Positions 1 to 9,868 of a stretch of DNA of 64,000 nucleotides are shown here, in pieces (position 1 is the stretch's first letter; every line of letters begins with the position of its first letter). The DNA is from LD21 sp963715785 (GTDB taxonomy: Bacteria; Bacteroidota; Bacteroidia; Bacteroidales; VadinHA17), in assembly GCA_963715785.1 (NCBI GenBank), contig OY970276.1, forward strand, positions 4,402,001-4,466,000. Reading direction: 5' to 3'. The notes under the pieces are model-generated. The model was not told the origin of the DNA. It did not search any database and worked only from the letters and a program-made list of their open reading frames with translations. Made by a program: the position numbers and the translations under genes.

Positions 1-1361
1 TAGGCAAGGATTCCGAGATAATGATATGGGTTGCTTTTTAATTGCACCAGATAGCCTGAATCGGCTGCAGAAAAATACATTTTGCGCTCATGCTCTTTTG
101 AAAAATATTCAGATAACAGCCATGGACCAGCCGGAAATTTGTATTTAATTTCAGCTAACCTGCTCAAATCCGAGTCAAAAACAGTCAGTTTTTCTTCAGT
201 TTCGGAATACATCAGGAATTCTTTCTGCCCGTCTCCATCTATATCAAACAGATAAGTATCAAATGATGAATTAAAGGGGAGATCAATTTTGCGGACAAAT
301 TCAAGCATTTCATTCAATTCGATAAATTTGTCGGTGAGAAGATAAATTCTGTCTGAATTATCAGATCTCATTACAAAAAGCTTAATAAAACCCGATAAGC
401 CCAGATCGCTGTAAATATGATATCTTACCAGTTTACCTTCAGGTGAATACATCATCAGCCGGGCTGAAAGGACACTTGTATCAACCCCCATAGGAAGATG
501 CGATAATAAGTAGCCTTTGAATGTATCGCTTTTATAGCTTTCAGTTTCAAGGGCATTGACATATCCGGGAAATTCCACCGGCGGAAATTCAAATTTCAAA
601 TTATCATTGAATACCATAAACCAGGTACTGCTGTCGGAAAAAGGCACATTCCTGCCAAAATTACCGCATGCTGAAACCGATCCGAAGATCTCAGGCCTGT
701 TGTCGCCGTTTACGTCGGTCATAACAGGGTACATACATATTATACCTGTTAACTGACTTGAATGTAATTTTTTGTTTACAAGATCGAAGTAATAAACTCT
801 CCTTGGATCAGGTCGGAAACCTGTGGAAATTTCAAAATACAATTCATACTTCCCGTCACCATTTTCATCAAAGAATCCTACGGGGCTCAACATTGAAGTT
901 ACCTCACCGTTTATATATCCTATTTTAGTTATGAAAAACCTGTCTATTCTTGTGCCTTGGGGCTCAAGGATCTCATTCACATTAAGAAAAAGTGAATCTC
1001 CCTTATGTGTAAAAATATAAATTTCCTTCTTTAAGTTGTGATTGTAGTCGCCGAAAAACATGCCGGAAATCCACGGATTCAGACTATCAAGCAGATTCCA
1101 CTGGTCATAAAGATGTGTATCATGCTCTTTGACAGATACATAAAAATATGGTAATCCCTTGCCGGTATAAACTGTCTGTGAAACAGAGTCTGAATTAAGA
1201 TCTGAGTACACAAACTGACCAGGATGCTTGCCATTCGATTCAATTACAATGTTATATGCTGAACCAAAAGGATGGATAAAAAGCATTATCAAGAGCGCAG
1301 GAATTCCTGCAAGGAAACCTGAGGAATAGATGATTTTTTTTAGGAGTGACCCACCTTTCAT
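1..1361 (-). CDS. N-terminal part of a membrane sensor with FG-GAP/VCBS-like repeats (runs off left edge)
   Basis: An open frame starts with ATG at 1359-1361, directly after the stop of the LytTR regulator gene, and stays open to the window edge (453 codons; the last two bases read TA, so the next codon is unknown). Residues 10-35 form a hydrophobic segment, a signal or membrane anchor. The rest is a predicted extracytoplasmic region with calcium-loop motifs of FG-GAP/VCBS type: DENGDG at about 165-170, DVNGDN at 216-221 and DIDGDG at 373-378. In Bacteroidota such beta-propeller regions often precede a LytS-type histidine kinase encoded next to a LytTR regulator, so a sensor kinase paired with the upstream gene is likely. 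The kinase part is outside the window, so that is inference. It could instead be a plain FG-GAP exported protein. Confidence 0.75.
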   Translation of the reverse strand, partial: MKGGSLLKKIIYSSGFLAGIPALLIMLFIHPFGSAYNIVIESNGKHPGQFVYSDLNSDSVSQTVYTGKGLPYFYVSVKEHDTHLYDQWNLLDSLNPWISGMFFGDYNHNLKKEIYIFTHKGDSLFLNVNEILEPQGTRIDRFFITKIGYINGEVTSMLSPVGFFDENGDGKYELYFEISTGFRPDPRRVYYFDLVNKKLHSSQLTGIICMYPVMTDVNGDNRPEIFGSVSACGNFGRNVPFSDSSTWFMVFNDNLKFEFPPVEFPGYVNALETESYKSDTFKGYLLSHLPMGVDTSVLSARLMMYSPEGKLVRYHIYSDLGLSGFIKLFVMRSDNSDRIYLLTDKFIELNEMLEFVRKIDLPFNSSFDTYLFDIDGDGQKEFLMYSETEEKLTVFDSDLSRLAEIKYKFPAGPWLLSEYFSKEHERKMYFSAADSGYLVQLKSNPYHYLGILA

Positions 1362-2102
1362 TTACATAATATCTAAATCCTTGAGATGCTGCCTTGGTAT
1401 TTTTATTGTCACGGATTCCCCGTCTCTGACGAGAATAATAGAGCATTCCTTCCGATCCAGCATAGTAATATATTCAAAATTTACTATATAGGAACGGCCT
1501 ACTCTGATAAATCCATTTTTGGGTAAAAGCTCAGCAACCTTTCCAAGGTTCATAGAGCACAGATGGTGTTTTTTCCCGGTACAGACAGTGGTATAATTGC
1601 CTTCAGCTTTACAGTACAGTATATCTGCAGGATTGATAAATAATGTCCCATTACGGGTATTGACCCTGATTCTGGTAATTCGATCATGGGGTTCTGGGGT
1701 CTTTACAGGGTGTTCAGCCTCAACCTCATTACCTAATCTATCAATAAATCTGCTTATGCATTGCTTTAATTCCTTCCGGTTCACGGGTTTAAGGAGATAG
1801 TCAAAAGCCTGGTTTTTAATTGCTTTAATGGCATACTGATCATAGGCAGTTACAAAAACAATTCTGTTAAGCAGATGGCTCTGAGGCATCTCCTGAATAA
1901 ATGCAAACCCATCTTTACCAGGCATTTTAATATCCAGAAATATTAAATCAGGGTCGAACCTGGTCAACTCCTGGTATGCAGAATCAACTGATGAAGCCGT
2001 CCTGATTTCATTAAATAAAAGAGTTTCATCAAGTAGCTTATTTAGCAATATTCTGGCATTCTCTTCATCATCAATGATTAAAGACTTTAGCTTATGTTCC
2101 AT
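1362..2102 (-). CDS. LytTR-family response regulator
   Basis: 246 aa. A CheY-like receiver (about 5-125) has the acidic pair D11-D12, the phospho-acceptor D57 in FLDIKMPG and the conserved K105 in LLKPV. A LytTR DNA-binding domain follows (about 145-245), with the typical YCKAEGNYT and FIRVGRSYIVN segments. The family binds DNA as dimers and usually activates promoters when phosphorylated by a partner kinase. The next gene on the strand starts in the base after this stop codon, so the two are almost certainly translationally linked and form the sensor/regulator pair. No clear TAnnTTTG promoter was seen in the roughly 160 bases upstream. Confidence 0.93.
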   Translation of the reverse strand: MEHKLKSLIIDDEENARILLNKLLDETLLFNEIRTASSVDSAYQELTRFDPDLIFLDIKMPGKDGFAFIQEMPQSHLLNRIVFVTAYDQYAIKAIKNQAFDYLLKPVNRKELKQCISRFIDRLGNEVEAEHPVKTPEPHDRITRIRVNTRNGTLFINPADILYCKAEGNYTTVCTGKKHHLCSMNLGKVAELLPKNGFIRVGRSYIVNFEYITMLDRKECSIILVRDGESVTIKIPRQHLKDLDIM

Positions 2103-2306
2103 TTCAGGCCGGTTAGACTTTTCAGGTTAAATGTACAAAAAAGTTATATTATCTTAAATACCTGTCTGCGAATTTTTTAAATCTTTTATATTAATATCCT
2201 CTCAACTTGTCTAAAATTTACCGGACGGTAATACTATTTTGTTTTTTTCTCTCGATGATAAATGATATTTTTGTTGAAATTCCGTCAAACCATTATTAAA
2301 ATCTTT

Positions 2307-4349
2307 ATGAATATCAATATAAATCAAAGGGCTGCTGATAATATCCGCATTCTTTCCATGGCAATGGTAGAAAAATCAAAGTCAGGCCATCCGGGTGGTG
2401 CAATGGGAGGAGCTGATTTCATTCATGTTTTGTTTTCCGAGTTTTTGAAATTCGATCCAACAGATCCGGCATGGATAAACCGCGACAGGTTCTTTCTCGA
2501 TGCAGGGCATATGTCGGCGATGCTTTATTCAGTTCTTACGCTGACCGGTCATTTTGATGCAGAGGAGCTGAAAAATTTCAGGCAATGGGGCAGTCATACT
2601 CCCGGGCATCCTGAAGTGAATATCATGAAAGGAATTGAGAATACCTCGGGTCCTCTTGGTCAGGGGCACACCATGGCAGTCGGGGCTGCAATTGCAGAAA
2701 GGTTTCTTGCAGCAAGGTTCGGAGAGCTATTCGCTCATAAAATATTTACCTATATCTCTGATGGAGGTGTTCAGGAAGAAATTTCACAGGGTGCCGGTCG
2801 TATTGCAGGGTTTCTTGGATTGAATAATCTCATCATGTTCTATGATTCAAATGATATCCAGCTCTCGACTGAAACCAAAGCTGTTACGAGTGAAGATACC
2901 GGCATGAAATACACTTCATGGGGATGGAATGTTATACAGATCGAAGGCAATGATCAGAGCCAGATAAGAATGGCTCTCAATTCTGCAATCAGTCAAAAGA
3001 ATAAACCGACTTTAATCATAGGAAAGACCATCATGGGAAAAGGTCTTCTCGACAATGAAGGCAAGAGCTTTGAAAGAAAGACATCCACTCATGGAATGCC
3101 TGTGAGCGAAGCCGGAGGATCTTTCGAAAAGTCACTTTTGAATCTGAAAGGTAATCTCTCAGATCCTTTCGAGATCTTTCCGGAAGTAAAAGAATTCTAT
3201 GCAGAAGTGCTTAAAGCCAGGCGCAAAACAGCACAGGAGTGGAAAATGGCTAAAGAGGAATGGGCATCAAAAAACAGGGATCTGGATAAAAAACTCCAGG
3301 CTTACTATGCAGGTGATGTTCCCGAGATTGATTTCAAATCAATTGTGCAGAAGGAAGATTCCTCAACCAGGGCAGCATCATCGGCTGTTTTAAGTGTATT
3401 AGCAAAGAGTATAGATAATATGATTGTTGCTTCTGCCGATCTGTCAAACTCCGATAAAACCGATGGATTTCTGAAGAATACCCATTCATTTAAAAAAGGT
3501 GATTTTACAGGTGCATTTCTTCAGGCAGGAGTTTCCGAGCTCACTATGGCAGCAATCATGAATGGAATGGCTTTGCACGGAGGAGTCATACCGGCATGCG
3601 GAACATTCTTTGTTTTTTCAGATTATATGAAACCGGCAGTCCGACTTGCCTGTCTGATGGAATTGCCGGTAAAGTATATCTGGACTCATGATGCTTTCCG
3701 TGTAGGAGAAGACGGCCCGACACATCAGCCTGTCGAGCAGGAAGCGCAGCTGAGACTACTGGAACATCTTAAGAACCATCATGGAGAGAATAGCATGACT
3801 GTTTTAAGGCCGGCTGACTCTTCAGAGGCAATTGTAGCCTGGAAACTCGCCCTGGAGAATAAGAAAAAACCCACTGCTTTATTACTCTCACGACAAAATA
3901 TTAAAGATATTCCTTCGAAAAGCGGGAACAGGTACAACGATGCACTGCAATCGGAAAAAGGGGCATATATAGTTCAGGATTCCGATGGTAGTCCCGATAT
4001 CGTAATGATTGCCAGTGGTTCAGAAGTTTCAACGCTTGTTGACGGAGCGGTTTTGCTTAAAAAGGATAACCTGAAGGTCAGAATTGTTTCGGTTCCCTCT
4101 GAGGGTCTTTTCAGAAATCAGACTGCAAGTTACAGGAAGTCTGTCATTCCTGACGGGATTCCAATTTTCGGACTGACAGCAGGACTCTCAGTCACTCTCC
4201 AGGGGCTGGTCGGTGACAGAGGCGTAATATGGGGAATGAACAGTTTTGGCTTCTCCGCACCATATAAAGTGCTTGATGAAAAACTGGGATTCACTGCTGA
4301 AAATGTTTATAAACGCGTAAAGGAATATCTTGCAGCCTATAAAAAATAA
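2307..4349 (+). CDS. tkt: Transketolase
   Basis: 680 aa from the ATG at 2307. An in-frame ATG at 2262 would add 15 hydrophobic residues that are not part of the family, so 2307 is preferred. The enzyme transfers two-carbon ketol units between sugar phosphates in the non-oxidative pentose phosphate pathway, using thiamine diphosphate and Mg. Visible signatures are SGHPGGAMGGADF near the N-terminus, GHMS, ENTSGPLGQG, the cofactor motif ISDGGVQEEISQGAG with the downstream YDSNDIQLS, and in the second half the pyrimidine-domain segment RVGEDGPTHQPVEQ. The ISDGG form of the TPP motif is as in Bacteroides transketolases. It is a single-polypeptide enzyme of normal length, flanked by signalling genes, and appears monocistronic. 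Confidence 0.95.
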   Translation: MNININQRAADNIRILSMAMVEKSKSGHPGGAMGGADFIHVLFSEFLKFDPTDPAWINRDRFFLDAGHMSAMLYSVLTLTGHFDAEELKNFRQWGSHTPGHPEVNIMKGIENTSGPLGQGHTMAVGAAIAERFLAARFGELFAHKIFTYISDGGVQEEISQGAGRIAGFLGLNNLIMFYDSNDIQLSTETKAVTSEDTGMKYTSWGWNVIQIEGNDQSQIRMALNSAISQKNKPTLIIGKTIMGKGLLDNEGKSFERKTSTHGMPVSEAGGSFEKSLLNLKGNLSDPFEIFPEVKEFYAEVLKARRKTAQEWKMAKEEWASKNRDLDKKLQAYYAGDVPEIDFKSIVQKEDSSTRAASSAVLSVLAKSIDNMIVASADLSNSDKTDGFLKNTHSFKKGDFTGAFLQAGVSELTMAAIMNGMALHGGVIPACGTFFVFSDYMKPAVRLACLMELPVKYIWTHDAFRVGEDGPTHQPVEQEAQLRLLEHLKNHHGENSMTVLRPADSSEAIVAWKLALENKKKPTALLLSRQNIKDIPSKSGNRYNDALQSEKGAYIVQDSDGSPDIVMIASGSEVSTLVDGAVLLKKDNLKVRIVSVPSEGLFRNQTASYRKSVIPDGIPIFGLTAGLSVTLQGLVGDRGVIWGMNSFGFSAPYKVLDEKLGFTAENVYKRVKEYLAAYKK

Positions 4350-4356
4350 GGTTTAT

Positions 4357-6660
4357 TTACTTCTTTATGAATATGCCAATTTTTTCAAGAAGACTTTTTT
4401 TATTTATTGGTTTGCTTAAATAACCGTCACATCCTGCTGCAATAATTCTTTCTTCATCGCCCGACATTGCAAAAGCCGTAACTGCAATTATATGAACATC
4501 GGAGTTAAGAAGCTTGATTTGCCTTGTGGCTTCAAATCCGTCAATTTCCGGCATCTTCATGTCCATAAGGATCAATTTAATATCGGGATGGAGCCGGAAA
4601 AGTTCAATAGCCTCCCTCCCATTTGATGCATGCAGTACTTTCGCGTCTGTTTCTCTGGAAATCAATGCATTAAGATAGTAGAAATTTGTTTCGTCATCCT
4701 CAGCGATCAGTATCGAAGAACCGTCCAGCGACTTAGAGGATTCAATCCTGTCATTCACTGTTGAGGCGACCTCCGAATCGTTTCTGAAAGGTAATCCCAG
4801 GAAGAAACCGGACCCTCTTCCCGGTTCTGATTCCAACCAGATTTTCCCACCTATTGCATCTGTCATACCACGTGCTATTGATAGCCCCAGTCCACTGCCT
4901 TCAGAAACATTATAGGATCTCTGACCTTCTTTTACAAACCTTTCAAATATGATGTCAAACGATTCCTTTTTAATGCCAATCCCAGTGTCTTTTACAAAAA
5001 ACTCCACCTGATCTATCTTATGGCTGAAGCCAAAGCGTATTGTCCCTTTCTCTGTGAATTTTATCGCATTATCGAGAAAATGAGAAATAATTTTCTGGCA
5101 GATCTCGGGATCAGAACTGATCACAAATTCATCGGCTTGTTCAGGTACCTCAAGCAATAGCAGCAGCTTTTTGTTCTGACAGGCCGATTCAAAATTATTG
5201 TATATTCTATTAAGGATCGGGACCGGAAGAAAATCCTTTTTATGAACTGAGAGACTCCCTGAGGTGATCAGGGAGATGTCCATATAATTGGTTATCGTAT
5301 TCAGGAGCCTGTTGCTGCTTTCAAAAAGCATTGCCATTGAGTCCTTCTTTTCCTCTTCAGACAAGTCCTGCAGAGTGATAATTTCCGCAAATCCAAGTAT
5401 GCCGTTCAAAGGAGTTCGTACCTCATGAGAAATATTATTTAGAAATTCTGTTTTTAGTTTGTCGCTCATCTCGGCCTTTTCCTTAGCGATCCTCAAAGCA
5501 TCAGACGCATTCTTCCTATCAGTAATATCACGCATGCTCCCAATAATCTTTTCAGGATTTCCAACCTGATCAGAGAGGAGTTTTGCAGATACCGAGCAAG
5601 GGGTAATGGATCCATCCCGGTTGCTTAATGTTATCTCAAAATCTGTAACCGCTCCTTTTGTCTTCAACTCATTCACTATCAGCTGCCTCTCGTAAGGATC
5701 AGTGTAAAAATCATAGATAGACCTGCCAACGAGGTCTTTCGTTTTATATAACCCGCCTGTAAGCAATTCGATGGATGGGCTGAGTTCAAGGATTATGCCA
5801 TCGATTGATGTTTCATAATATACATCCTGAACATTGTCAAAAATTCTTCGGTATTTTAATTCGCTTTCTCTTAAAGCTTCCTCGGATTTTTTCCTTTCCG
5901 TGATATCCATTATTGTAAAAGTCACACCTTTTGAACAATCGTCTTTGTCGAGCGGTGAGGAACTGAGGATCACATTAAGAATGATTCCGTCTTTTGTTTT
6001 GAACAATGTTTCTACCGATCCGGTGACTTCTGAGATATCATCACATTTATCAATCCTGGCAGCTAAAAACTCCTCGTGAGTTGCAAACAATATTTCAGAT
6101 GATTTACCGATCAGCTCCTTTCTTGTATACCCTGTCATTCTGCAGAGCGTATCATTCATCTCCAGCAAAACACTGTTTACCACAAGTCCAATACCTACAG
6201 GGGCAGCACTGAAAATGCTCTGAAGCTTCTGTTCATTTTCATGCAACAGAAGCTCCGAAGCTCTTTTTTCTTTAAAGATTCTGACCTGTTCAATAGCTTC
6301 TTTTACCGCGAATGGCAATCTGGTTGAATGCTCTTTTATAACATAATCTTCAGCTCCGGCTTTAATGCATTCAACCGCTGTCTCTTCATTCACTGAGCCC
6401 GTATAAAGAATAAAAGGGATAGCCCTGTTAAACTCCTTTGAGATCTTCAGAGCCTGAAGCCCGTTAAATGAAGGCATCATGTAATCGGAAATTATCAGAT
6501 CGGGATTAAACTCCCGCAGTGCCTTTTCCAGATCAGTCCTGGTGCAAACGGTGGTGTATTCAAATGTCAATTTCTCTTTCCTTAGCTCCAGAACAGCCAG
6601 GTCAACATCGGAAGGTACATCCTCCACGAAAAGTATTTTCAGAAGATTCTTCAGAATCAT
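4357..6660 (-). CDS. Hybrid histidine kinase (REC-PAS-PAS-HisKA-HATPase-REC)
   Basis: 767 aa, soluble, no membrane segment. Order: receiver 7-125 (D59 in ISDYMMPS, K109); PAS 140-258, ending in the MDITERK junction; PAS 265-385, ending in MRDITDRK; HisKA with phospho-His H412 in NISHEVRTPLNG; HATPase about 515-625 with the N box FLDNAIKF, DTGIGI and GSGLGLSIA; C-terminal receiver 648-765 with D700 in LMDMKMPEIDG. Both terminal receivers keep their acceptor Asp, so the protein looks active as part of a phosphorelay. Its ATG overlaps the TGA of the upstream single-receiver gene (4-base overlap), so the two are translationally coupled. The signal sensed is unknown. Confidence 0.93.
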   Translation of the reverse strand: MILKNLLKILFVEDVPSDVDLAVLELRKEKLTFEYTTVCTRTDLEKALREFNPDLIISDYMMPSFNGLQALKISKEFNRAIPFILYTGSVNEETAVECIKAGAEDYVIKEHSTRLPFAVKEAIEQVRIFKEKRASELLLHENEQKLQSIFSAAPVGIGLVVNSVLLEMNDTLCRMTGYTRKELIGKSSEILFATHEEFLAARIDKCDDISEVTGSVETLFKTKDGIILNVILSSSPLDKDDCSKGVTFTIMDITERKKSEEALRESELKYRRIFDNVQDVYYETSIDGIILELSPSIELLTGGLYKTKDLVGRSIYDFYTDPYERQLIVNELKTKGAVTDFEITLSNRDGSITPCSVSAKLLSDQVGNPEKIIGSMRDITDRKNASDALRIAKEKAEMSDKLKTEFLNNISHEVRTPLNGILGFAEIITLQDLSEEEKKDSMAMLFESSNRLLNTITNYMDISLITSGSLSVHKKDFLPVPILNRIYNNFESACQNKKLLLLLEVPEQADEFVISSDPEICQKIISHFLDNAIKFTEKGTIRFGFSHKIDQVEFFVKDTGIGIKKESFDIIFERFVKEGQRSYNVSEGSGLGLSIARGMTDAIGGKIWLESEPGRGSGFFLGLPFRNDSEVASTVNDRIESSKSLDGSSILIAEDDETNFYYLNALISRETDAKVLHASNGREAIELFRLHPDIKLILMDMKMPEIDGFEATRQIKLLNSDVHIIAVTAFAMSGDEERIIAAGCDGYLSKPINKKSLLEKIGIFIKK

Positions 6661-7112
6661 TTCGGAAGGTTTTTGATGTCGGGCTGCTGATTAAGCAGGA
6701 GCCAGTATAATCCGATATCCCTCACAGAATCAATGAACTTTTCAAAATCTACGGGCTTAACAATATAACTGTTCACGCCAAGCCTGTAACTCTCTATCAG
6801 ATCCCTCTCTTCGTGAGAAGAGGTCAATACCACAACAGGTATAAGTTTAGTCACAGGGTCTGATTTAAGAATTTTCAGTACCTCAAGCCCATCAACTTTT
6901 GGTAATTTAAGATCAAGTAAAATTAACCTCGGGATATTGAATTTGTGGGTTGACCGGAATGATTTCCTTGCAAAAATATAATCGAGAGCTTCTTCGCCAT
7001 CAGATACCTTTATCACATTGTTGGCCAGATTGTTCTTTTTAAGCGCTCTTAACGCAAGTTCCGCATCATTTGGATTATCTTCCACCAATAAAATTTCGAC
7101 TTCGTTGTTCAT
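6657..7112 (-). CDS. Single-domain response regulator (Rcp1-like receiver)
   Basis: 151 aa, a receiver domain with no output domain. Visible are LLVEDNPNDAELALRAL near residues 8-24, the acceptor Asp in ILLDLKLPKVDG, VVVLTSS and the Lys in YIVKPVDF. The NPNDAELA form and long alpha4 region are typical of the Rcp1 subfamily, regulators that serve phytochrome-like or bacteriophytochrome-type kinases. It is followed with a 4-base overlap by the hybrid kinase gene and preceded, after 163 bases, by a GAF-PAS kinase, so it is likely an intermediate between the two. The 163-base upstream gap has no recognisable TAnnTTTG box. Confidence 0.92.
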   Translation of the reverse strand: MNNEVEILLVEDNPNDAELALRALKKNNLANNVIKVSDGEEALDYIFARKSFRSTHKFNIPRLILLDLKLPKVDGLEVLKILKSDPVTKLIPVVVLTSSHEERDLIESYRLGVNSYIVKPVDFEKFIDSVRDIGLYWLLLNQQPDIKNLPK

Positions 7113-7275
7113 TTTATTCTCATATTGTTAAAAGCAATAATGAAAAATTTGAATGACATAAAATTAAAGCACACTGCTATAAGCGTTTAGAAGAGCAACA
7201 TGTTCAATTATCAGATTCAGAAAGCAAATACAATTTACATTTTTTTTTAATATGAAAAAAATGGCTCATCGCTGT

Positions 7276-9855
7276 CTATTGCTCTTTCCTTCTGCCGGGC
7301 AAACTAAAATAGAAAGTAGCGCCTTTACCTTCTGTACTATCGGCCCAAACTTTTCCGCCATGCCTGTGAATTATCCGCTGCACAATCGCCAGTCCAACGC
7401 CATTACCTTCAAATTCATTGGCTTTATGAAGCCTCTGAAACACCCCGAATAATTTATTGGAATATTCAGGATTAAAGCCAACTCCGTTATCTCTGACGTA
7501 GTAAACATTAAATTTGTCTTCCGAGTACCCCCCTATTTTTACAAGCGGTTTTGATTTTAACGATGAAAACTTAATGGCATTTGAGAGAAGATTAACCCAT
7601 ACCTGTTTAATATATGTCGGATCGGCATATGTGTCGGGCAATTCCTCAACAATTATTTTCAGTTTTGATTTAATCTCCGGTGTGGCTGCTTCATTAAACA
7701 TCGACATTGCCATTTTAGTCATATCGATTTTAGATTTCTTATGTTCGCTCCTGGTAATACGTGAAAGAGCAAGAATATCGGTTATCAGTCTGTCCATTTT
7801 TTGTGTATTGCTCCTGACAAGTCCCAAAAGTCGTTGTCCCTCGGCATCCAGCTTACTGCTATAATCTTCGAGTAAGAACCTGGAAAATCCGTCAATGGCA
7901 CGTAGCGGCGCCCTGAGGTCGTGTGATACAGAGTATGCAAAGGCCTGCAATTCACTGTTGGCTGCTTCAAGCTGGGCGGTACGTTCATTTACTCTTTCTT
8001 CCAGTTCAGCATTAAGTTTTTTTACTTCATCTTCGACTTGTTTCCATTGAGTGATATCAATCATTACACCTATAAGCTTGACCGGTTTCCCATTAGTATC
8101 AAATTCAAACTCGGTTACCCCATGAACCCATCTTTCCACATTATCAGAATACCTGACAATCTCGAATTCCCTGTCAAATTTCTTGTATTTATTTAATGAT
8201 TTCGCTGACATGAAATTTGTCAAAATATTTTTCCACCTGGGATGAACCCTGCTGATCCAGCCTTCAAATGTGTGTGGATAATTTTCATCGATACCAAGGA
8301 TCTCATCGAGAATTCCTGAACTTTTCCACGTGTTGCTTGATAAATCCCACACGAAACTTCCTAAACGGGCAATATTCTGAGATTCACGCAGCAAGCGATC
8401 ATTTTCTTTTAATGTTTTCTCTGCAATCTTACGTTGGGTTATGTCGCGGGTGACGCCAAGTACTTCAACACGACCGTTATCGGGATTGATCAGGAATGTG
8501 GTGATCACTTCAGTCAATACCGAAGAGCCGTCTTTACATGGTTGCTCAACTTCAGAGATATCGTACTTTCCGGGAGCCTCTTTACCCGAAAGGATAGCTT
8601 CCGCCCTGATCTGTGTATTTCTGGTAATGATTTCAGCATCTTCAGGTGTGAGTGCCTCGGTGACCGGCATTGAAATCACTTCCTCCGCAGTATATCCCCG
8701 AAGCCTTTCAACTGAAGGGCTCATGTATGTGAATCTCATGGTACCGGCATCCATGACCCAAATTACGTCAGATATATTTTCGGCCAGCAGCTTGTATTTT
8801 TCTTCACTTTTAAGGAGCTTTTCCTCTGCCTGCTTAATGTTGGTTATATCGCGGGTAATGCTGAGTATATGCGGAATATTATCCAGATTAATCAATGTGG
8901 CAGATAATGTTCCATATCTTACAGTTCCGTCTTTGTGCCTGAAGCTGTCCGTCATATTTTTGACCATGCCGCCGTTTCTGAGCGCATTAGCTATCTTTTC
9001 ACGCTGATCTTCATGAGTCCAGATATTTAAATCAACAGATGTACGACCCCTGATATCTTCTTCTGAATACCCGGTAATTTTTGAAAAACCCTCATTGACA
9101 GATACAAACATACCGTCACTAAGCCTGTTAATAGTCATGGCATCGGGATTTGTATCAAATGCTTTCCGGAATTTATCTTCACTGGCCTGGAGCTTTGCTT
9201 CAGTCTGTTTCCGTCTGAGTAAATTGGAGGTCAGCTCTGAAAATATCTTTAAAACGTCCGCCTCTATTTCTTCCTGTCCGGCATAACCCGCAATAACGAG
9301 CGTGCCAAATAATTTACCTTTGTCAATAAGTGCGACTCCCTGGAACCAGCCAACGTTGAAAAGCTTTTCAATAGCAACTCCGACTATTTTCGGGATCTGT
9401 CCGAATGAGATATCATGGAGCGAGGAATAGACCCTGGTTCCGCTCTCAAGTATCATAGAATAATTTTCCTTATCAAGAGCTGTACGATAATTTTTCAAGG
9501 CATTTCCCAGGTACTTTAAAATCTTTGAATTCTCAGCGCCTGTTGCCGTTGAAGCTTCAATTACCAGCTCTGATCTATCTTCATCATAGCTCGAAAGCCA
9601 GACAACTCTTACATTAAAAAGTTTTTTACAGCTGGAGACGATGAAATCCAGTATTGTATCATAATTCTGTTCTGAAAAGTCAATCGAAAACTGATTAAAT
9701 GATGACAATAATTCGCTGCGCTTATGAAGTCTTTCCTCAACATATGCTCTCGCAGAAATATCTTTATCATATGAAGATTTAAGCTCTTCATATTTCAGCT
9801 GCAGTTCCTGAAATTCTTCAATCAGAGCTTTACTGGTCTTATTCTGATATGCCAT
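7276..9855 (-). CDS. Sensor histidine kinase, GAF-PAS-PAS-PAS-HisKA-HATPase
   Basis: 859 aa, soluble. After a short coiled coil (10-50) comes a GAF-like domain (about 60-215), three PAS domains (about 228-342, 350-475, 490-605; the first two end in ITRDIT and VTRDIT), a coiled coil (606-640), HisKA with H645 in YSVSHDLRAPLRAIDGF and a HATPase domain with NLLSNAIKFS and GVGLAIV. The SHDLRAPLRAIDGF form is the phytochrome-type kinase core, which fits the Rcp1-like receiver gene next door. There is no obvious chromophore Cys or PHY domain, so light sensing is not claimed. The first PAS and the N-terminal coiled coil resemble those of the upstream kinase, which points to a duplication. Confidence 0.92.
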   Translation of the reverse strand: MAYQNKTSKALIEEFQELQLKYEELKSSYDKDISARAYVEERLHKRSELLSSFNQFSIDFSEQNYDTILDFIVSSCKKLFNVRVVWLSSYDEDRSELVIEASTATGAENSKILKYLGNALKNYRTALDKENYSMILESGTRVYSSLHDISFGQIPKIVGVAIEKLFNVGWFQGVALIDKGKLFGTLVIAGYAGQEEIEADVLKIFSELTSNLLRRKQTEAKLQASEDKFRKAFDTNPDAMTINRLSDGMFVSVNEGFSKITGYSEEDIRGRTSVDLNIWTHEDQREKIANALRNGGMVKNMTDSFRHKDGTVRYGTLSATLINLDNIPHILSITRDITNIKQAEEKLLKSEEKYKLLAENISDVIWVMDAGTMRFTYMSPSVERLRGYTAEEVISMPVTEALTPEDAEIITRNTQIRAEAILSGKEAPGKYDISEVEQPCKDGSSVLTEVITTFLINPDNGRVEVLGVTRDITQRKIAEKTLKENDRLLRESQNIARLGSFVWDLSSNTWKSSGILDEILGIDENYPHTFEGWISRVHPRWKNILTNFMSAKSLNKYKKFDREFEIVRYSDNVERWVHGVTEFEFDTNGKPVKLIGVMIDITQWKQVEDEVKKLNAELEERVNERTAQLEAANSELQAFAYSVSHDLRAPLRAIDGFSRFLLEDYSSKLDAEGQRLLGLVRSNTQKMDRLITDILALSRITRSEHKKSKIDMTKMAMSMFNEAATPEIKSKLKIIVEELPDTYADPTYIKQVWVNLLSNAIKFSSLKSKPLVKIGGYSEDKFNVYYVRDNGVGFNPEYSNKLFGVFQRLHKANEFEGNGVGLAIVQRIIHRHGGKVWADSTEGKGATFYFSLPGRRKEQ

Positions 9856-9868
9856 AAATCCGTACCCT

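Noticed and set aside
8441..9007. Plus-strand open frame of 188 codons inside the GAF-PAS kinase
   Set aside because: It is antisense to well-conserved PAS domains, and its Ser-rich translation is the usual mirror of a coding strand.
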